Shown here: positions 22,483 to 32,928 of the stretch, piece after piece | How positions within the stretch are numbered: position 1 is the stretch's first letter | Layout of the letters: the number at the start of each line of letters is the position of its first letter | Assembly: GCF_001653235.2 (NCBI RefSeq) | Contig: NC_035792.1 | Coordinates: forward strand, 4,464,001-4,528,000 | DNA: 64,000 nucleotides | Direction of reading: 5' to 3' | DNA from: Pochonia chlamydosporia 170 | Lineage: Eukaryota > Ascomycota > Sordariomycetes > Hypocreales > Clavicipitaceae | Notes under the pieces: model-generated | The model's database searches: none | What the model was told of the DNA's origin: nothing | Seen by the model: only the letters and a program-made list of their open reading frames with translations | Program-made: the position numbers and the translations under genes

Positions 22483-24136
22483 GATCTGGGGGTGGGATGG
22501 GAAGGCTTAGTTTTGTGTGCGGCGCGTCCTCTTTTTTTTTTTGCTCCTTTTCTTTTTTTTTCCTTTTTCTTTTCTTTGGCCTCTCTTCTCTTTTTTTAGT
22601 CCCTCTTGTTTCCTCTTCCCCTTCTCCTCGCCAGGCAAGGCACGCTCGGTAAACGGCCTGGTTTGTTTCTCGTTCTCCCGCTTATCAATCTGGGGTCGAC
22701 GAGTATTTCTGGAAATGGCCAAAACGGGGAACTTGGGTGTCACCGCAACTTTGACCTTGCTTCTTCAAGTTGGGCCAAACGACGGGCCGTGCTGTGCTGC
22801 TTCGTCTCTACTTCCCTGTTGGTAGAAACAAGGCTCAAGCTAGCTGATAAAGAAAATCGCACCAGACCGAAGTGTCTCGTCTAGGCGAAAGAGTGCAAAA
22901 TGCCTGCAATGGACTTGTACTCTGAAAAAAGAACAAAAAGTATCACGAGCAATCAAAAAGACGGCACGAATCTTTCTCGATCTGCGGCTCAAAAAAAGTG
23001 AAGAGCAGAAATGTAAAAATGGGGAAAAAGCAAATCTACGAGGAACCAAAAAAAAAAAAAGAAGGAAACCAAGAGGAATCTCCCCGTCTCAAGTATGAAT
23101 CACGAAGCCCTCCAACCTCAACATCAGGCAAGTGTGAATGAGAAGCCCAGTCCTTGCGGGACTGTGACTCAATCGCACCTTCCGCAGGAAAAAGCAGATC
23201 TTTGTTCAACCAGCGTCTTGTCCAAAAGAAACGCCAAACCTGTTCTCTTGCTGGTCGACGACAGTTTCACCACCCCAACTTGCATGTACGCACAGAATCC
23301 AGACGTAGCCCGTGAAGTTTGACACTCGAATCCGGGTTTCGTCGGGAATTCCGCAAAACGTGAACTGGTGGCATCAAGGGGGAAAAAAAAATATGTCCAG
23401 CGAATTGTCGAGCCAAGCCTCATTGCCTTTTTTTCTCCTGTCACGTTGTGCATCTCGGTGTGTTTGGCGTCTCTTCATCAGCCAAGACCCCTTTGCTGGC
23501 GCATTGTTACAAAACTCGTGCTCTTGTGGGACGGCGCCAAGAAAAGGAATGGACAACACAAACACTGCCAGCTAATTCATTTGTGACTGTGTTCCCGTCG
23601 TGTATCGTACCAGCAGATGTGCTGTTTCAACGGCAAAGGTAGCAAACTAGATCTGCAAACGGCCCCACACATCTTCAAAGTCTACAGGGTAAGTCGTCAT
23701 CTACTTTGATCTCATCAAAACCGTTGACAATAAACATGCATGCGTCAGGTAAGCTAAAACCAGGCTAATCATCCTCATCTACCTCAAATCCTGCCCGTTT
23801 CTCCCCTTCACGACACGATCCGCCTGCGCAACACCACCCGTCTAGATCGTCCATAGGTTACACCGTGACAAAACGCTATCAGTTGTGCTACATCCCGAGT
23901 GTGACGATAACGCGTGAGACACCAGCCACAAGGGAGAACGTGACAAAGTTGCAGATACGTCATATATGAAATATTATCATCCTAGATTCGTGCGAGTTAT
24001 CATATTACACAAACTCACCTTGTTTCTTCACATCTGGGAGGCGCATCAAGTCGGAAGAGTGGACCCACCTACTGGTACGGGATTGGCCGCAAAGTCTCTT
24101 AAGAAATAATAACACCACCGCTTCCAACAACATCCT
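22483..24136. other. Intergenic region with pyrimidine tract
   Basis: Upstream of the acyltransferase. A C/T-rich tract at 22528-22625 (purine-rich on the gene strand) lies just before its start. Only short open frames; no gene recognised before the tRNA. Confidence 0.45.
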
Positions 24137-24231
24137 GGGCGGATGGTTTAGTGGTATAATACTCCCTTAGCATATTTCCACCTGTGGATCTAATCTGGGA
24201 GTGGTCCGGGGTTCGATTCCCCGTTCGTCCA
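24137..24231 (+). tRNA. tRNA-Ala (anticodon AGC) with intron
   Basis: Cloverleaf: acceptor GGGCGGA (24137-24143) with TTCGTCC (24224-24230) and discriminator A; anticodon stem CTCCC (24162-24166) with GGGAG (24197-24201); anticodon AGC at 24169-24171; T arm CGGGG-TTCGATT-CCCCG at 24207-24223, containing the B box GGTTCGATTCC-like sequence. A 23-nt intron at 24173-24195 sits one base 3' of the anticodon, the normal position for nuclear tRNA introns. A T-run near 24265 can serve as Pol III terminator. Confidence 0.93.
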
Positions 24232-24508
24232 ACTCGGTGGTATCAATCCCACCATTATACACATCTTTTTTTGCTCTTTTTGCTGTTAAACTTTTGATCC
24301 GAAAGAGTCCAACAACTCCTTTCACCTTTGTGTTTGGTTGTTGCTTTTTTTGCTCTTATTCAAATTGTTTGCCATGTGACCGCTGGGTAACGCTGCTCCC
24401 AAACCTCCACGTATTATATTATGTAGTGATATATCTATCGCATGAATGCATGTCTCATCAAAGGCTATGTATGTGTATGTATGTCGCCTGATCGTACGAA
24501 AAGTCAGC

Positions 24509-27500
24509 TCATTTGGCTTCATCGGGCTTGGGGCTTTTGCTACGACCGCCAGCCAACCCCCTGCCCACAATCTTCTCCGTCCATTTCCAGGAAGATGGGC
24601 TTAGACGTCCTTGTTGTGTCTCGTCTTTGGCCGGTTCCGCAAGCTGCTGCTGCTGCTTCCTTTTGCCATGTTGCGCATCGCCGTGCAGGTCAGCATCGCT
24701 CTCATTTTCGCTGTCCATCCAATCCCGATCGCTCCACGTCATAGAGTCAGCCCTATCCGACGATCCGGCACGGGGAGCTGGTGAGGTGACATCTCCATCA
24801 GGCTTCTTCGGCAATTCGGGGACCTCGTCCAACGCTTCGCGTGCTTCTCTTGCCTCGTTGGTTTCACCGCTGTTTGGTTCGTCAGATGAGCCAGAGCTGC
24901 CCTCATTCGCTTGATCAAGTTGACCCAGCCGTTTGACTTCCCGACCATCGGCATCGGGCGACCGGTGAGACGCGAATGCGCGCTCTACGTTTGGCTCCTC
25001 GTCATCACGCATCCGTGCGGCCTCGGAGTCACTGAAATGGGCGTCCACCATGTGCTTGACAACAGGCCAGCCATGAGCATTGGCAAACATGCGGCGCACT
25101 ATGATGTTGTTGTGGGCGTCCGGTTCCAGCTTCACCAGTACCTTTCGCCATGACAGGTCCCGATGATAACCTCTGGCAATCTTCTCTTCCACGCGCATGC
25201 TTGAACCGTCAATTATCTCCGCCGGGTGTTTGTCGGGGTTGGTGTTGGCAGTGTCGTCATAATCCTTTGTCGATTCTATGGAATCAGCGTGGTTGATGGA
25301 AGGATAAGGCGACGAGCCATCGCTCTGCATAGAATTCTGAGACGTTGCAGACATCTTGCCGGATGTCTTACGACGAACAAGCGTCGTCTGCCGCTTCTTC
25401 ATGGGCGGAGGCGGTATATCACTAGGATGGTAAACCCGGTCGTGGAAAATGGTCCTGGGACGCTTCGATGGATCGAGAAGGTACTCAGTGGTGGGTACGC
25501 TTGGGTTGAGAAGGTCGCCGGCAGATTCAAAAAATGTAGTTTTAGGTGGTGCAGTCATCCCATCGATGGCCTCCTCCATCTCCTGCCCAGTTGTCGCCTT
25601 ACCTGGTCGCCTGTCCGTAACATCAGTAGCACTTGAGTCGGCCGTATCAGATCCATTGGGGTGTATCGTCTGGCCGCGTCGCAAAATCTTCTTCTGTTTT
25701 GCAGAAGTCACTTGAGGCTTAGGAGGCTCGTTGCTCTTAAAGAGGTTGAAGAAGCCGGCCAGAGCCGACGAATGCGAGGGCTCGCTGCTGGTGTCAGAGG
25801 TAGGATCCTCGCCGTCGTTGAATGGCAGTGGCACTGAACGAATGCTTGCTCTGTCGTCCTCGTTGATAGCGTCGTCCGAAGGCTGCGGGACCTGGCGCAT
25901 GCTTCCCCTTGGTGTACTTGTGCCGGAGTCACTCTGCAGTGTTTGATCGTCTGACGGTAGTTTCTGCTTAGACCGCGGAGACAAGATGTTCGTGCCTGTC
26001 AGCTCTGCCCAACCAAATCCAACAACAGTTTCTACTAAACCGGCATCTCGCCGAGCCTTTTCGACGCGGCCAAGACCCTGCCAATCCAAGAATAAGAGAC
26101 AGCTTGTGCGAAGAGGAACTATGCCGTCGTTGACCACATTGGAGTAGACGGTGCGGTTTCGGAACTTTTTGAGGGCCGTATGCGCTGGGCCAGTAGGCAA
26201 GATGCGAAGTAGAGGCTTGGATTCAGGCTGCGATTCCCCGTATACCTTTTTGTGTGCAGACTCGCCAAGATTGCTGACAATTGCGCCCCATCCGCTGCGG
26301 GCGAGTGTTGGGGCTCTCCAGGTCAGGCCAAGATCTTGTCCGGTTCGTCCGACTAAGCCGAAGTCAAGGGCAAATTTCACATATAGAGGATTTTCGTTGC
26401 TCAAGCCAAGAAACGGTGAGGCTAAAGTGATGAAGTTGACTGGCTGAATTAGATTGAAAAAATTGGGGGAGTGTTTTTGAATGTAGGCAATGGCGTAGGT
26501 CTGAACCAAGCCGCCAAGTGAATGTCCAACGAAACTGATGCTTGTAATCTTGTAGTGCCTGCAGTAACTGTCGTGTTTTGCTTTGGCAACATCGGCTTGT
26601 ATTGTGCTATGCTTGTGGGCCTGTTTAACATCGTGGTCGTCATTGTGGTGGTGTTGGTGGTTATGGTCGCCCCTCATAGCTTCAGCGAGACCCTCACCAG
26701 CCCCCTTGCCAAGCGGCAGAAAGGGTTGATCGGGATACGTCATAGAGAGAATATATCTTGAAAGTCGTTTGCCGAGGTATTTGATGCCCTTTTCGGTCTT
26801 GGTGGCGTTTCCAGGATATCCGCGTACGATGACCTCTTCGTCGTCATCGTCATCGTCGTCAAGGTGGGACTGGTCTCTGTCGTTTTCTTCGCCTTGTTTT
26901 GTGTCTTTTGACTGTGACTCGGTTGAATCAGCCTTCTTAGTCGCCCGCTCCCGTGCCCGCCTAGCTTTGGCATCGATGCGCGCCTGTTTTGCAGCAGCAT
27001 CTATGCTTTCTTTAATGTATAGCATATCAGCTCCGAGATTGCTGTGCAGCCCGTGAGTCAAAACGACTAGATGAACCTTCCTTTTCTTGTGTTCTTCCGC
27101 TGGAGGTAGCTTGTCCTCTTCCGTTTCCGGGTCTCCCGTTTTGACTACACTTTGTACAGGTTTATCCGCACCCTTAGCTTCCGCTCTCTTTTCACCTATA
27201 TCGTCCCAACCAGGGAGTCTCGGTGTATTCCACAGGGTAGCTGTATCCTCCACTTTGAGGTGAATGGCGCGAGAGAAGACTCCTTTGGTTTGTGCAGGGT
27301 GATGGCCGTCCTTTGCACCCTGACTCTGCTGGTGATCACTAACCCGGCCAGGTTGCGGTACAGCGCTCGAATTGCTAACAATAGGGAGTGATTGACTCAG
27401 GTTGAGCGATTTGTAGTCGCGTGCCATCACAACCTCGAAGCCTACTGCAGCCGAAGTCGAGAATATAACCTGTGATGCAACTTCGATAACCCAAGTGGCA

Positions 27501-27880
27501 CATTCGTCATCGTGCTCAGGACTTTTCCCAAAGCCGCCATGTCGGCCGGCACCGGCACCCTGGCGGATATCATCTGGAACGATCAGTTCACATTCCCAGG
27601 CGCCCCCTGCTTTGAGCATGGGTTCAAACTCGGGGACTCCATAGCGGCGAGGGTTGAGGAACTTCTCGTTGGGGTTATAGTTGGCGGGATAAGCCGAGAC
27701 GGAGAGCGTATAAGGTCCGTGTACAAAAGCAGCGCGCAGAGCAATGGTGGAGGTATTTCGAATTCGAACGTGGAGTTTTTCGGGCGAAGGTAGAATTCGA
27801 TCTTGCGAGGGTGTGTAGGTGATGGTGTATCGGACGACTTCACCAATCTTGACGCTGCCGACCTGGTGCAGTAGAAGCAT
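24509..27880 (-). CDS. ROG1-like serine lipase/esterase (DUF676)
   Basis: Predicted lipid hydrolase of the DUF676 / yeast Rog1 group, alpha/beta-hydrolase fold. Single open frame of 1,123 residues. The N-terminus (about 1-150) is a conserved fungal domain starting HQVGSVKIGEVVRYTITYTP. The catalytic region begins at about 270 with LVVLTHGLHSN and carries the nucleophile elbow GHSLGG at 452-457 (Ser454), with NVVNDGIVPLRTS further on. It is interrupted by an acidic run (about 341-349) and a His-rich insert (about 406-424). The C-terminal half is largely disordered, Ser/Pro/Asp/Lys-rich, with a conserved island WRKVLVKLEPDAHNNIIVRR and HGWPVVKHMVDAHF. It is much longer than yeast Rog1. The in vivo substrate cannot be told from sequence. 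Confidence 0.9.
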   Translation of the reverse strand: MLLLHQVGSVKIGEVVRYTITYTPSQDRILPSPEKLHVRIRNTSTIALRAAFVHGPYTLSVSAYPANYNPNEKFLNPRRYGVPEFEPMLKAGGAWECELIVPDDIRQGAGAGRHGGFGKSPEHDDECATWVIEVASQVIFSTSAAVGFEVVMARDYKSLNLSQSLPIVSNSSAVPQPGRVSDHQQSQGAKDGHHPAQTKGVFSRAIHLKVEDTATLWNTPRLPGWDDIGEKRAEAKGADKPVQSVVKTGDPETEEDKLPPAEEHKKRKVHLVVLTHGLHSNLGADMLYIKESIDAAAKQARIDAKARRARERATKKADSTESQSKDTKQGEENDRDQSHLDDDDDDDEEVIVRGYPGNATKTEKGIKYLGKRLSRYILSMTYPDQPFLPLGKGAGEGLAEAMRGDHNHQHHHNDDHDVKQAHKHSTIQADVAKAKHDSYCRHYKITSISFVGHSLGGLVQTYAIAYIQKHSPNFFNLIQPVNFITLASPFLGLSNENPLYVKFALDFGLVGRTGQDLGLTWRAPTLARSGWGAIVSNLGESAHKKVYGESQPESKPLLRILPTGPAHTALKKFRNRTVYSNVVNDGIVPLRTSCLLFLDWQGLGRVEKARRDAGLVETVVGFGWAELTGTNILSPRSKQKLPSDDQTLQSDSGTSTPRGSMRQVPQPSDDAINEDDRASIRSVPLPFNDGEDPTSDTSSEPSHSSALAGFFNLFKSNEPPKPQVTSAKQKKILRRGQTIHPNGSDTADSSATDVTDRRPGKATTGQEMEEAIDGMTAPPKTTFFESAGDLLNPSVPTTEYLLDPSKRPRTIFHDRVYHPSDIPPPPMKKRQTTLVRRKTSGKMSATSQNSMQSDGSSPYPSINHADSIESTKDYDDTANTNPDKHPAEIIDGSSMRVEEKIARGYHRDLSWRKVLVKLEPDAHNNIIVRRMFANAHGWPVVKHMVDAHFSDSEAARMRDDEEPNVERAFASHRSPDADGREVKRLGQLDQANEGSSGSSDEPNSGETNEAREAREALDEVPELPKKPDGDVTSPAPRAGSSDRADSMTWSDRDWMDSENESDADLHGDAQHGKRKQQQQLAEPAKDETQQGRLSPSSWKWTEKIVGRGLAGGRSKSPKPDEAK

Positions 27881-29224
27881 AATGGGATGAAAGTCCCAGG
27901 GTAGGGCAACAGTCCACCTTGAATGTTAAACAGGCCCGGTCGACCAGAAAGCTGCCAACGCAGGGTTCAAGCTTGTTTGGCGAAGCGTGAGGTCGGGAGG
28001 GGTGCTGCACCGAGATTAGAAGGCAAAGGAGGTATCAACTGCACGCGAGCATCATCGACAAGCACGTGGTACACAAAAGTGTTGATGTCAGAGCGCGACA
28101 GCCGCCACTAGATGCACAAGGCCAAGCGCGACGTAGCATAAATAGTACAAAGAATAAGGGGGCAGTCCTAGCACAAGTTCGTCATGGTGCGCGAGGGTTA
28201 TGCGGTGAAATAAAGTCATATAATATGGAGAAGGTCTCGAACAGAATACAAGTCAGCAAAATATACGGGGTTGAGATGGTGGGACTGATGACATGTGCGA
28301 CATTGAACCAGACGCCAGCAAAATTGTGGATGCAGATGCCAGATGTGGATGTCGATGCAGAAGGTGCAGACAGCAGTTCTTCCCTGCTGACAGCCAAGGG
28401 GTCTGGTCTGGTCTGTCGATGTGGAACCAGCCGGGAAGAAGCAGGACTCCGGCATGGCGTGGAATCCATGGATTTGGCAAGTGCGCTCTCCGGAGTTCCT
28501 TCTCTTTGGCACGCCACCTTTTACGAGAGGCAGCCGATTCCGCTGCACCCGAGGTTGGCATCTGGATTGGAGGTTTGTCGAATGGAGTTGATGGTATGGC
28601 CCGTATTTTTAGATACCAAGCTGTCTTTCAGACATGGTGGAAGGAGAATAAGTCGAGTCATTTCATGACAGCACACCTACATACCTAGGTAGATACTCGA
28701 GTATTGGGACCAACGTAAATTTCTGTTCCGTTGGTACTTTGTTTGATGAGTTACTAGGAAAACATCACACATTCATGAGTATCTCAAGCGACGACTCTTT
28801 CCTCCTTTCCATTTCGCCAAGGAAATCCTGTCTTCTCTCGCGTCCTTCCAAACACCGAATAGCCAGAAGCACGACCACAAATTTAGTGTAATAAAATAGC
28901 CGTTACTATAACCATTACATACCCTGATTGCTTTGCCCGTATGCACGGAGCAGGAAGAGGACAAGGAGAAATAGAAGGATCAAAAGGAACACCAGAACTG
29001 TTAGTTGAAATCACCATATCCAACAGACCTTCGCCCAAATAGGCATCTCATAGTGTCATGCGTAAATCAGAAGACGACGATAAAAGAGGAGGTAGTGTAT
29101 TTAATCTACTCTTGGAAGATGAGAGCATCCTTGACATGGAAACACAAAACTTCCCTGACTGTTCCATCAAACAATTCATCCTCTGCCAAACCTACAAGTT
29201 CCTTCTACTCCAAAGTCCTCGAAA
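27881..29224. other. Divergent intergenic region lipase / protease
   Basis: Upstream of both the lipase (minus) and the protease locus (plus). Contains GTCTGGTCTGG at about 28400 and the palindrome TACCTAGGTA at 28682. An open frame of 200 codons at 28066-28668 has no recognisable features and overlaps probable leader sequence. Confidence 0.45.
28682..28691. repeat. TACCTAGGTA palindrome
   Basis: Perfect 10-bp palindrome, one of the recurring intergenic copies in this window. Confidence 0.65.
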
Positions 29225-30122
29225 ATGACTTTAAAAGCCACCCTCTATGTCTCCCTCGCGACATTAATACCCCAAACCACCACAGCCACCCCAGCCATAA
29301 TACCCAACATCGTCGGCGGAGATCCAGCAAAAGAGGGCGAGTTCCCATACATCGTTGCCCTCGCACAGCCTGACTGGTTCTTATGCGGCGGCACCTTACT
29401 AAACGCCAATACTGTCCTTACCGCAGCTCATTGCACCGATGACAGCGCTTACAATACCTCAGTTCGAGCAGGATCACTGGTACGTACTAAAACATGACCT
29501 CGGCGAGAAAGAGTGTAACCAAAACGGGGTGTCATTAACGGAGTACCATTAGTTGTATGCGTCGGGCGGTACTGTATCCAAAGTTTCATCCTACATCATT
29601 CACCCCAAGTACGACGCGTAAGATGATCCCGACCTTGCCATTTGGAAATTGACAATCCCCATCGAAGAAAGCTCAACAATTCGCTACGCGAAGCTGCCAG
29701 AGCAGGGGACCGATCCTGATGGTAACTCCATGGCCACTATTGCCGGTTGGTAAGTACTCTGTGACCAGTGACGTCCCTTCCAATGACTGATTGTCTAATC
29801 CCGGGGAGTGTTCGGAGAAGACGAAGAAGAAACTCCCAAGACATTACACAAGGTGTCGATTCCGGTAATAGACCGCCAGACGTGCAGTGACTTGTACACA
29901 GGACGTGTAGACTCCAACGTCACGGATAATATGATTTGCACGGGCTTGAAGGAAGGAGGGAAGAGTGCTTGTTACGGTGACAGTGGCGGCCCTGTTGTTG
30001 ACGCGGCTACGGGCGTTCTTATTGGGATTGTTTCATGGGGTGCGGGTTGTGCTCGGCCTGATGGTCCTTCTGTTCATACTAGGGTTGCGAACTACGTTAA
30101 CTTTATAAAGAAATACATGTAG
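29225..30122 (+). pseudogene. Trypsin-like serine protease, probably inactivated
   Basis: Remnant of a secreted chymotrypsin-fold (S1) protease. Exon 1 (29225-29479) encodes a signal peptide, the activation site IVGGD, and the catalytic His in TAAHC. Exon 2 starts at 29553 after a good 73-nt intron. Exon 3 (about 29804-30122) encodes the nucleophile GDSGGP and SWGAGC and ends normally. Two lesions: an in-frame TAA at 29619-29621, just before the catalytic-Asp region DDPDLAIW, and loss of a usable 3' splice site before exon 3. There the frame needs an acceptor at 29802-29803 but the bases are CG, and the next AG (29807-29808) shifts the frame. Family conservation continues on both sides, so the decay looks recent. 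A sequencing error could explain one lesion but less easily both. Confidence 0.75.
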
Positions 30123-30279
30123 ACCCTACTTCTAGCTTTATGTAGATAGTATCCTTGGGGCATGGTTTTACGCCTCTTGTTGGACAAACATATAGTCTAA
30201 CGGAGACATTATACATTCGGTAATAAGGATATCACATAAAACGCTACAACATACATCATAAACTCGTGAGAGCAAAATC

Positions 30280-32928
30280 TTAAGCATGCCCGACCGTAGA
30301 CTCCCCATCCGGAATACCAGGCTCAACAAACGTCCTCCACTGAGAAACCCGATTCATCCCTCTTCCTGTGCCGTTCAACCCCGCCAAATCACTCGATTTT
30401 GGCCGATCTCCCCTGGCTCTACGCCGGCTACCCCGTAGGGGTGAGTGAACCTCCGCCTCATCGTCATACTCCCTCGACATCCGAGCCCCCACAACTCTCT
30501 CCGAGCGCGGTGTGTAGGGCGATATGTTGTACGTTTCTGCGTCCTTCGTGTGATGTCGCAGGGCACGTTGCAGATGGGGAGGGACCATTGCTGGTACCGG
30601 CAGAGGAGGCACGTTCATTCCTACTGGGTATATGGGTCCTGCCGCTGGAGGGGATCCTAAACCAGACCGAGTCTCTGACAGACGATCTGCTAGTCGTCGT
30701 TCTTGAGACGTTTCCACACGCGCTCGCGAGCGCCGGTTATCGCCGTACTCGGCTCTGTCGTGCATTGCTGCAACCCGTGGTTGGGGACCAAATCGTCCGG
30801 CACGGCTGAAATTCTCGTTCATAAAATGTCCCCCAGCGTTTCCAATGCCGTGGATGTCTCCCAACCCACCCATTATATTGTGATTATGCGTGTCATCGTA
30901 ATCATTAATGTACTGTAGATGGCGAGCAATGGTCGCATCTTGAGATTCCTGTACTCGTCTCATGTGCATTTCCTCCTGATACGTCCTTGGTCGTCGACGA
31001 ACTGGAATCATTGTAGGATGATGAGGTCCCGTAAACCCTCGTAATTCTATCGGCGCAGGCGGGCCGTCGCCATGAAAGATGTCCCCAAGATCACCTCTGA
31101 TGTGAGGAACTGGAATGTTCATGTCGTCTAGAATATCGGCGCGACGAACGTCGTCGTCGTTGTTGAACCAGGGACAGTCGCAATTCTTCCATTTTACGCC
31201 GCAAATCATGCAAAATTCAGCGCCACAGCGACTTTACCGTGTCAGTAACATTTCGCCTCGTCCCCAAAACAAAATTGATAGCAATAATATGACTTACCAA
31301 GTCATGTGGTTACAACCCTCCTCCAGTTCTACCAAGGCTTTGCACTTATAGCATCGCTTCCACCCTTCTGCCTGTGCTTGTGCAAGAATAGCCGCCGTCT
31401 CCTGATCGTTCGGACATTCGGTGGCTCCATGCCATCGACCATTGCAGGCGCAGCATACCTTGGTTTTGCAACGACTACACTTTCCCACTTTGCGCCCATC
31501 TTCTCGCCGAATATTGGCTGGTTTAATCCATTCTCCACACTTTCGAGACGGACAATAGATTCGGTTCTTGGTTGAGTATTCGGCGAATTTGCGATTCCAA
31601 GTCTTCTTGAATGTGTTGTCAAATAGGCGTTCGACGTGCTTCAGAGGAATGTAATCTTGAGTGCAGCATCGGGGAGGCATGTGTTGAGGATCGGTAATGG
31701 AGAGCTTGAAGATGCGTTCAAGGCATGAGCGACACATGTGATGTCCACACCTTAGTTTCGAGGCTTTAGAAGTTGAAATATCTCCCATGCAGATTACGCA
31801 TTCGACTCTGTGGCGGCCGTTAGTCTCATCCGCCCCAAAACTGGTGTGAGATCTGCAGCTGAAGGGGAGCAGGGAGAAAAGACTGACCGTTTCTTTGGCA
31901 CCCTCACTTCTCTAGCCCGTTTCTCCGGGCTCTCCTGTCTCGCCAAGGGTGCGCCAAATATACTTCCTATGATAGCAGCGGGCCCGCCAGATATTGACCC
32001 AGCCCTGCTTTGGCTCGATCTTACAGTGCTTGATCTCCGAACTTTTGGATGATCAAGTTGTATCACCTCCGCGGACCGGTGACGTCGATGCACTAGTGGT
32101 CTACCGAAATATATTAGAATTTGCGCGAGGCAGATCTCCACGATTGCAAACATACCTCTTGGACGAAATAGGCGGCCGTGAGTCTTCAATCACATCTGGG
32201 ACATGATAGACCCTCTCTCGACGAGATGAAGTGCTCCGATCTGGTGTCCTGGACGATGCATGGGCTGCAGAGCCGCTGTCGCTCGCAGCATAGTACCTTG
32301 GCGACCCATTTTCTTCTTCAAGATATGGCCTTCGTCGTCTCCTGTGGTATCTCCTATCAGATGATGACTCGATATACTCATCCCGACTCGGTTGTCGCCG
32401 GTGTCTATATCTGGGCGGTTCCTCTTCCACTTCTTCTACGACTTCTATATGTTCCTCGTCGAGATCTTCTCCATACGCAAGCCCGCTGGCCGCCGAGGAA
32501 TGTCCCGAGTACTCTCCACCCGCTCTTGCCTTTCCGTATGCGGGAGAAATATCCCTTGCCGAATGCCGCCTCGCCAGAGGAACTTCATACCGGTCGTCCG
32601 GAGCGAGACAGTTAACAGGTCTTCGATACGCGGCATCAGTCGCTGACCTGGATAATGCGATAACTGGAACTGGCGCTGGGGGCGGGGGCATCGTCGGCGA
32701 GGCAACAGAGTACTCGTTTGGCTCCAAGCTCCTTGAACTTGGGTGCCGTTGTCTCCGAGATGTCGTCCTACGCGGGGAACTATGTACTTCGTCGTTGACA
32801 GGATGGGGCAGCGAATCGGGAGACGGGTCGGGCTGAGCTCTCCAGACGGGGATATGGTCGTCGCGCCGTCTCTCTCGACGGGGGATATAATCGCCATCCA
32901 AATCACCTAGGTGTGAAGCCCGCCCCAT
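30280..32928 (-). CDS. RBR-type (RING1-IBR-RING2) E3 ubiquitin ligase
   Basis: Predicted RING-between-RING ubiquitin ligase, which passes ubiquitin through a RING2 cysteine. Exons 32928-32156, 32100-31888, 31807-31298, 31231-30280; 2,448 nt, 815 residues. RING1 begins at Cys332 (CVICMGD...LRCGHHMCRSCLE). The IBR region follows (YCPSRKCGEWIKP...CSRCKTKVCCACNGRWH). RING2 starts at Cys481 (CYKC) and has GCNHMT with the probable catalytic Cys494, the position used by HHARI-type enzymes. RING2 is completed across intron 3 (CRCGAEFC). The first 330 residues are Arg/Ser/Pro-rich and the last 250 are also disordered-looking. No yeast counterpart comes to mind; substrates are unknown. Confidence 0.92.

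Noticed and set aside
28066..28668. 200-codon open frame between lipase and protease
   Set aside because: No family resemblance; probably upstream non-coding sequence of the lipase gene.
29618..29690. Reading GTAAGA at the premature stop of the protease as an intron donor
   Set aside because: Splicing there would delete the catalytic-Asp segment that is otherwise well conserved.
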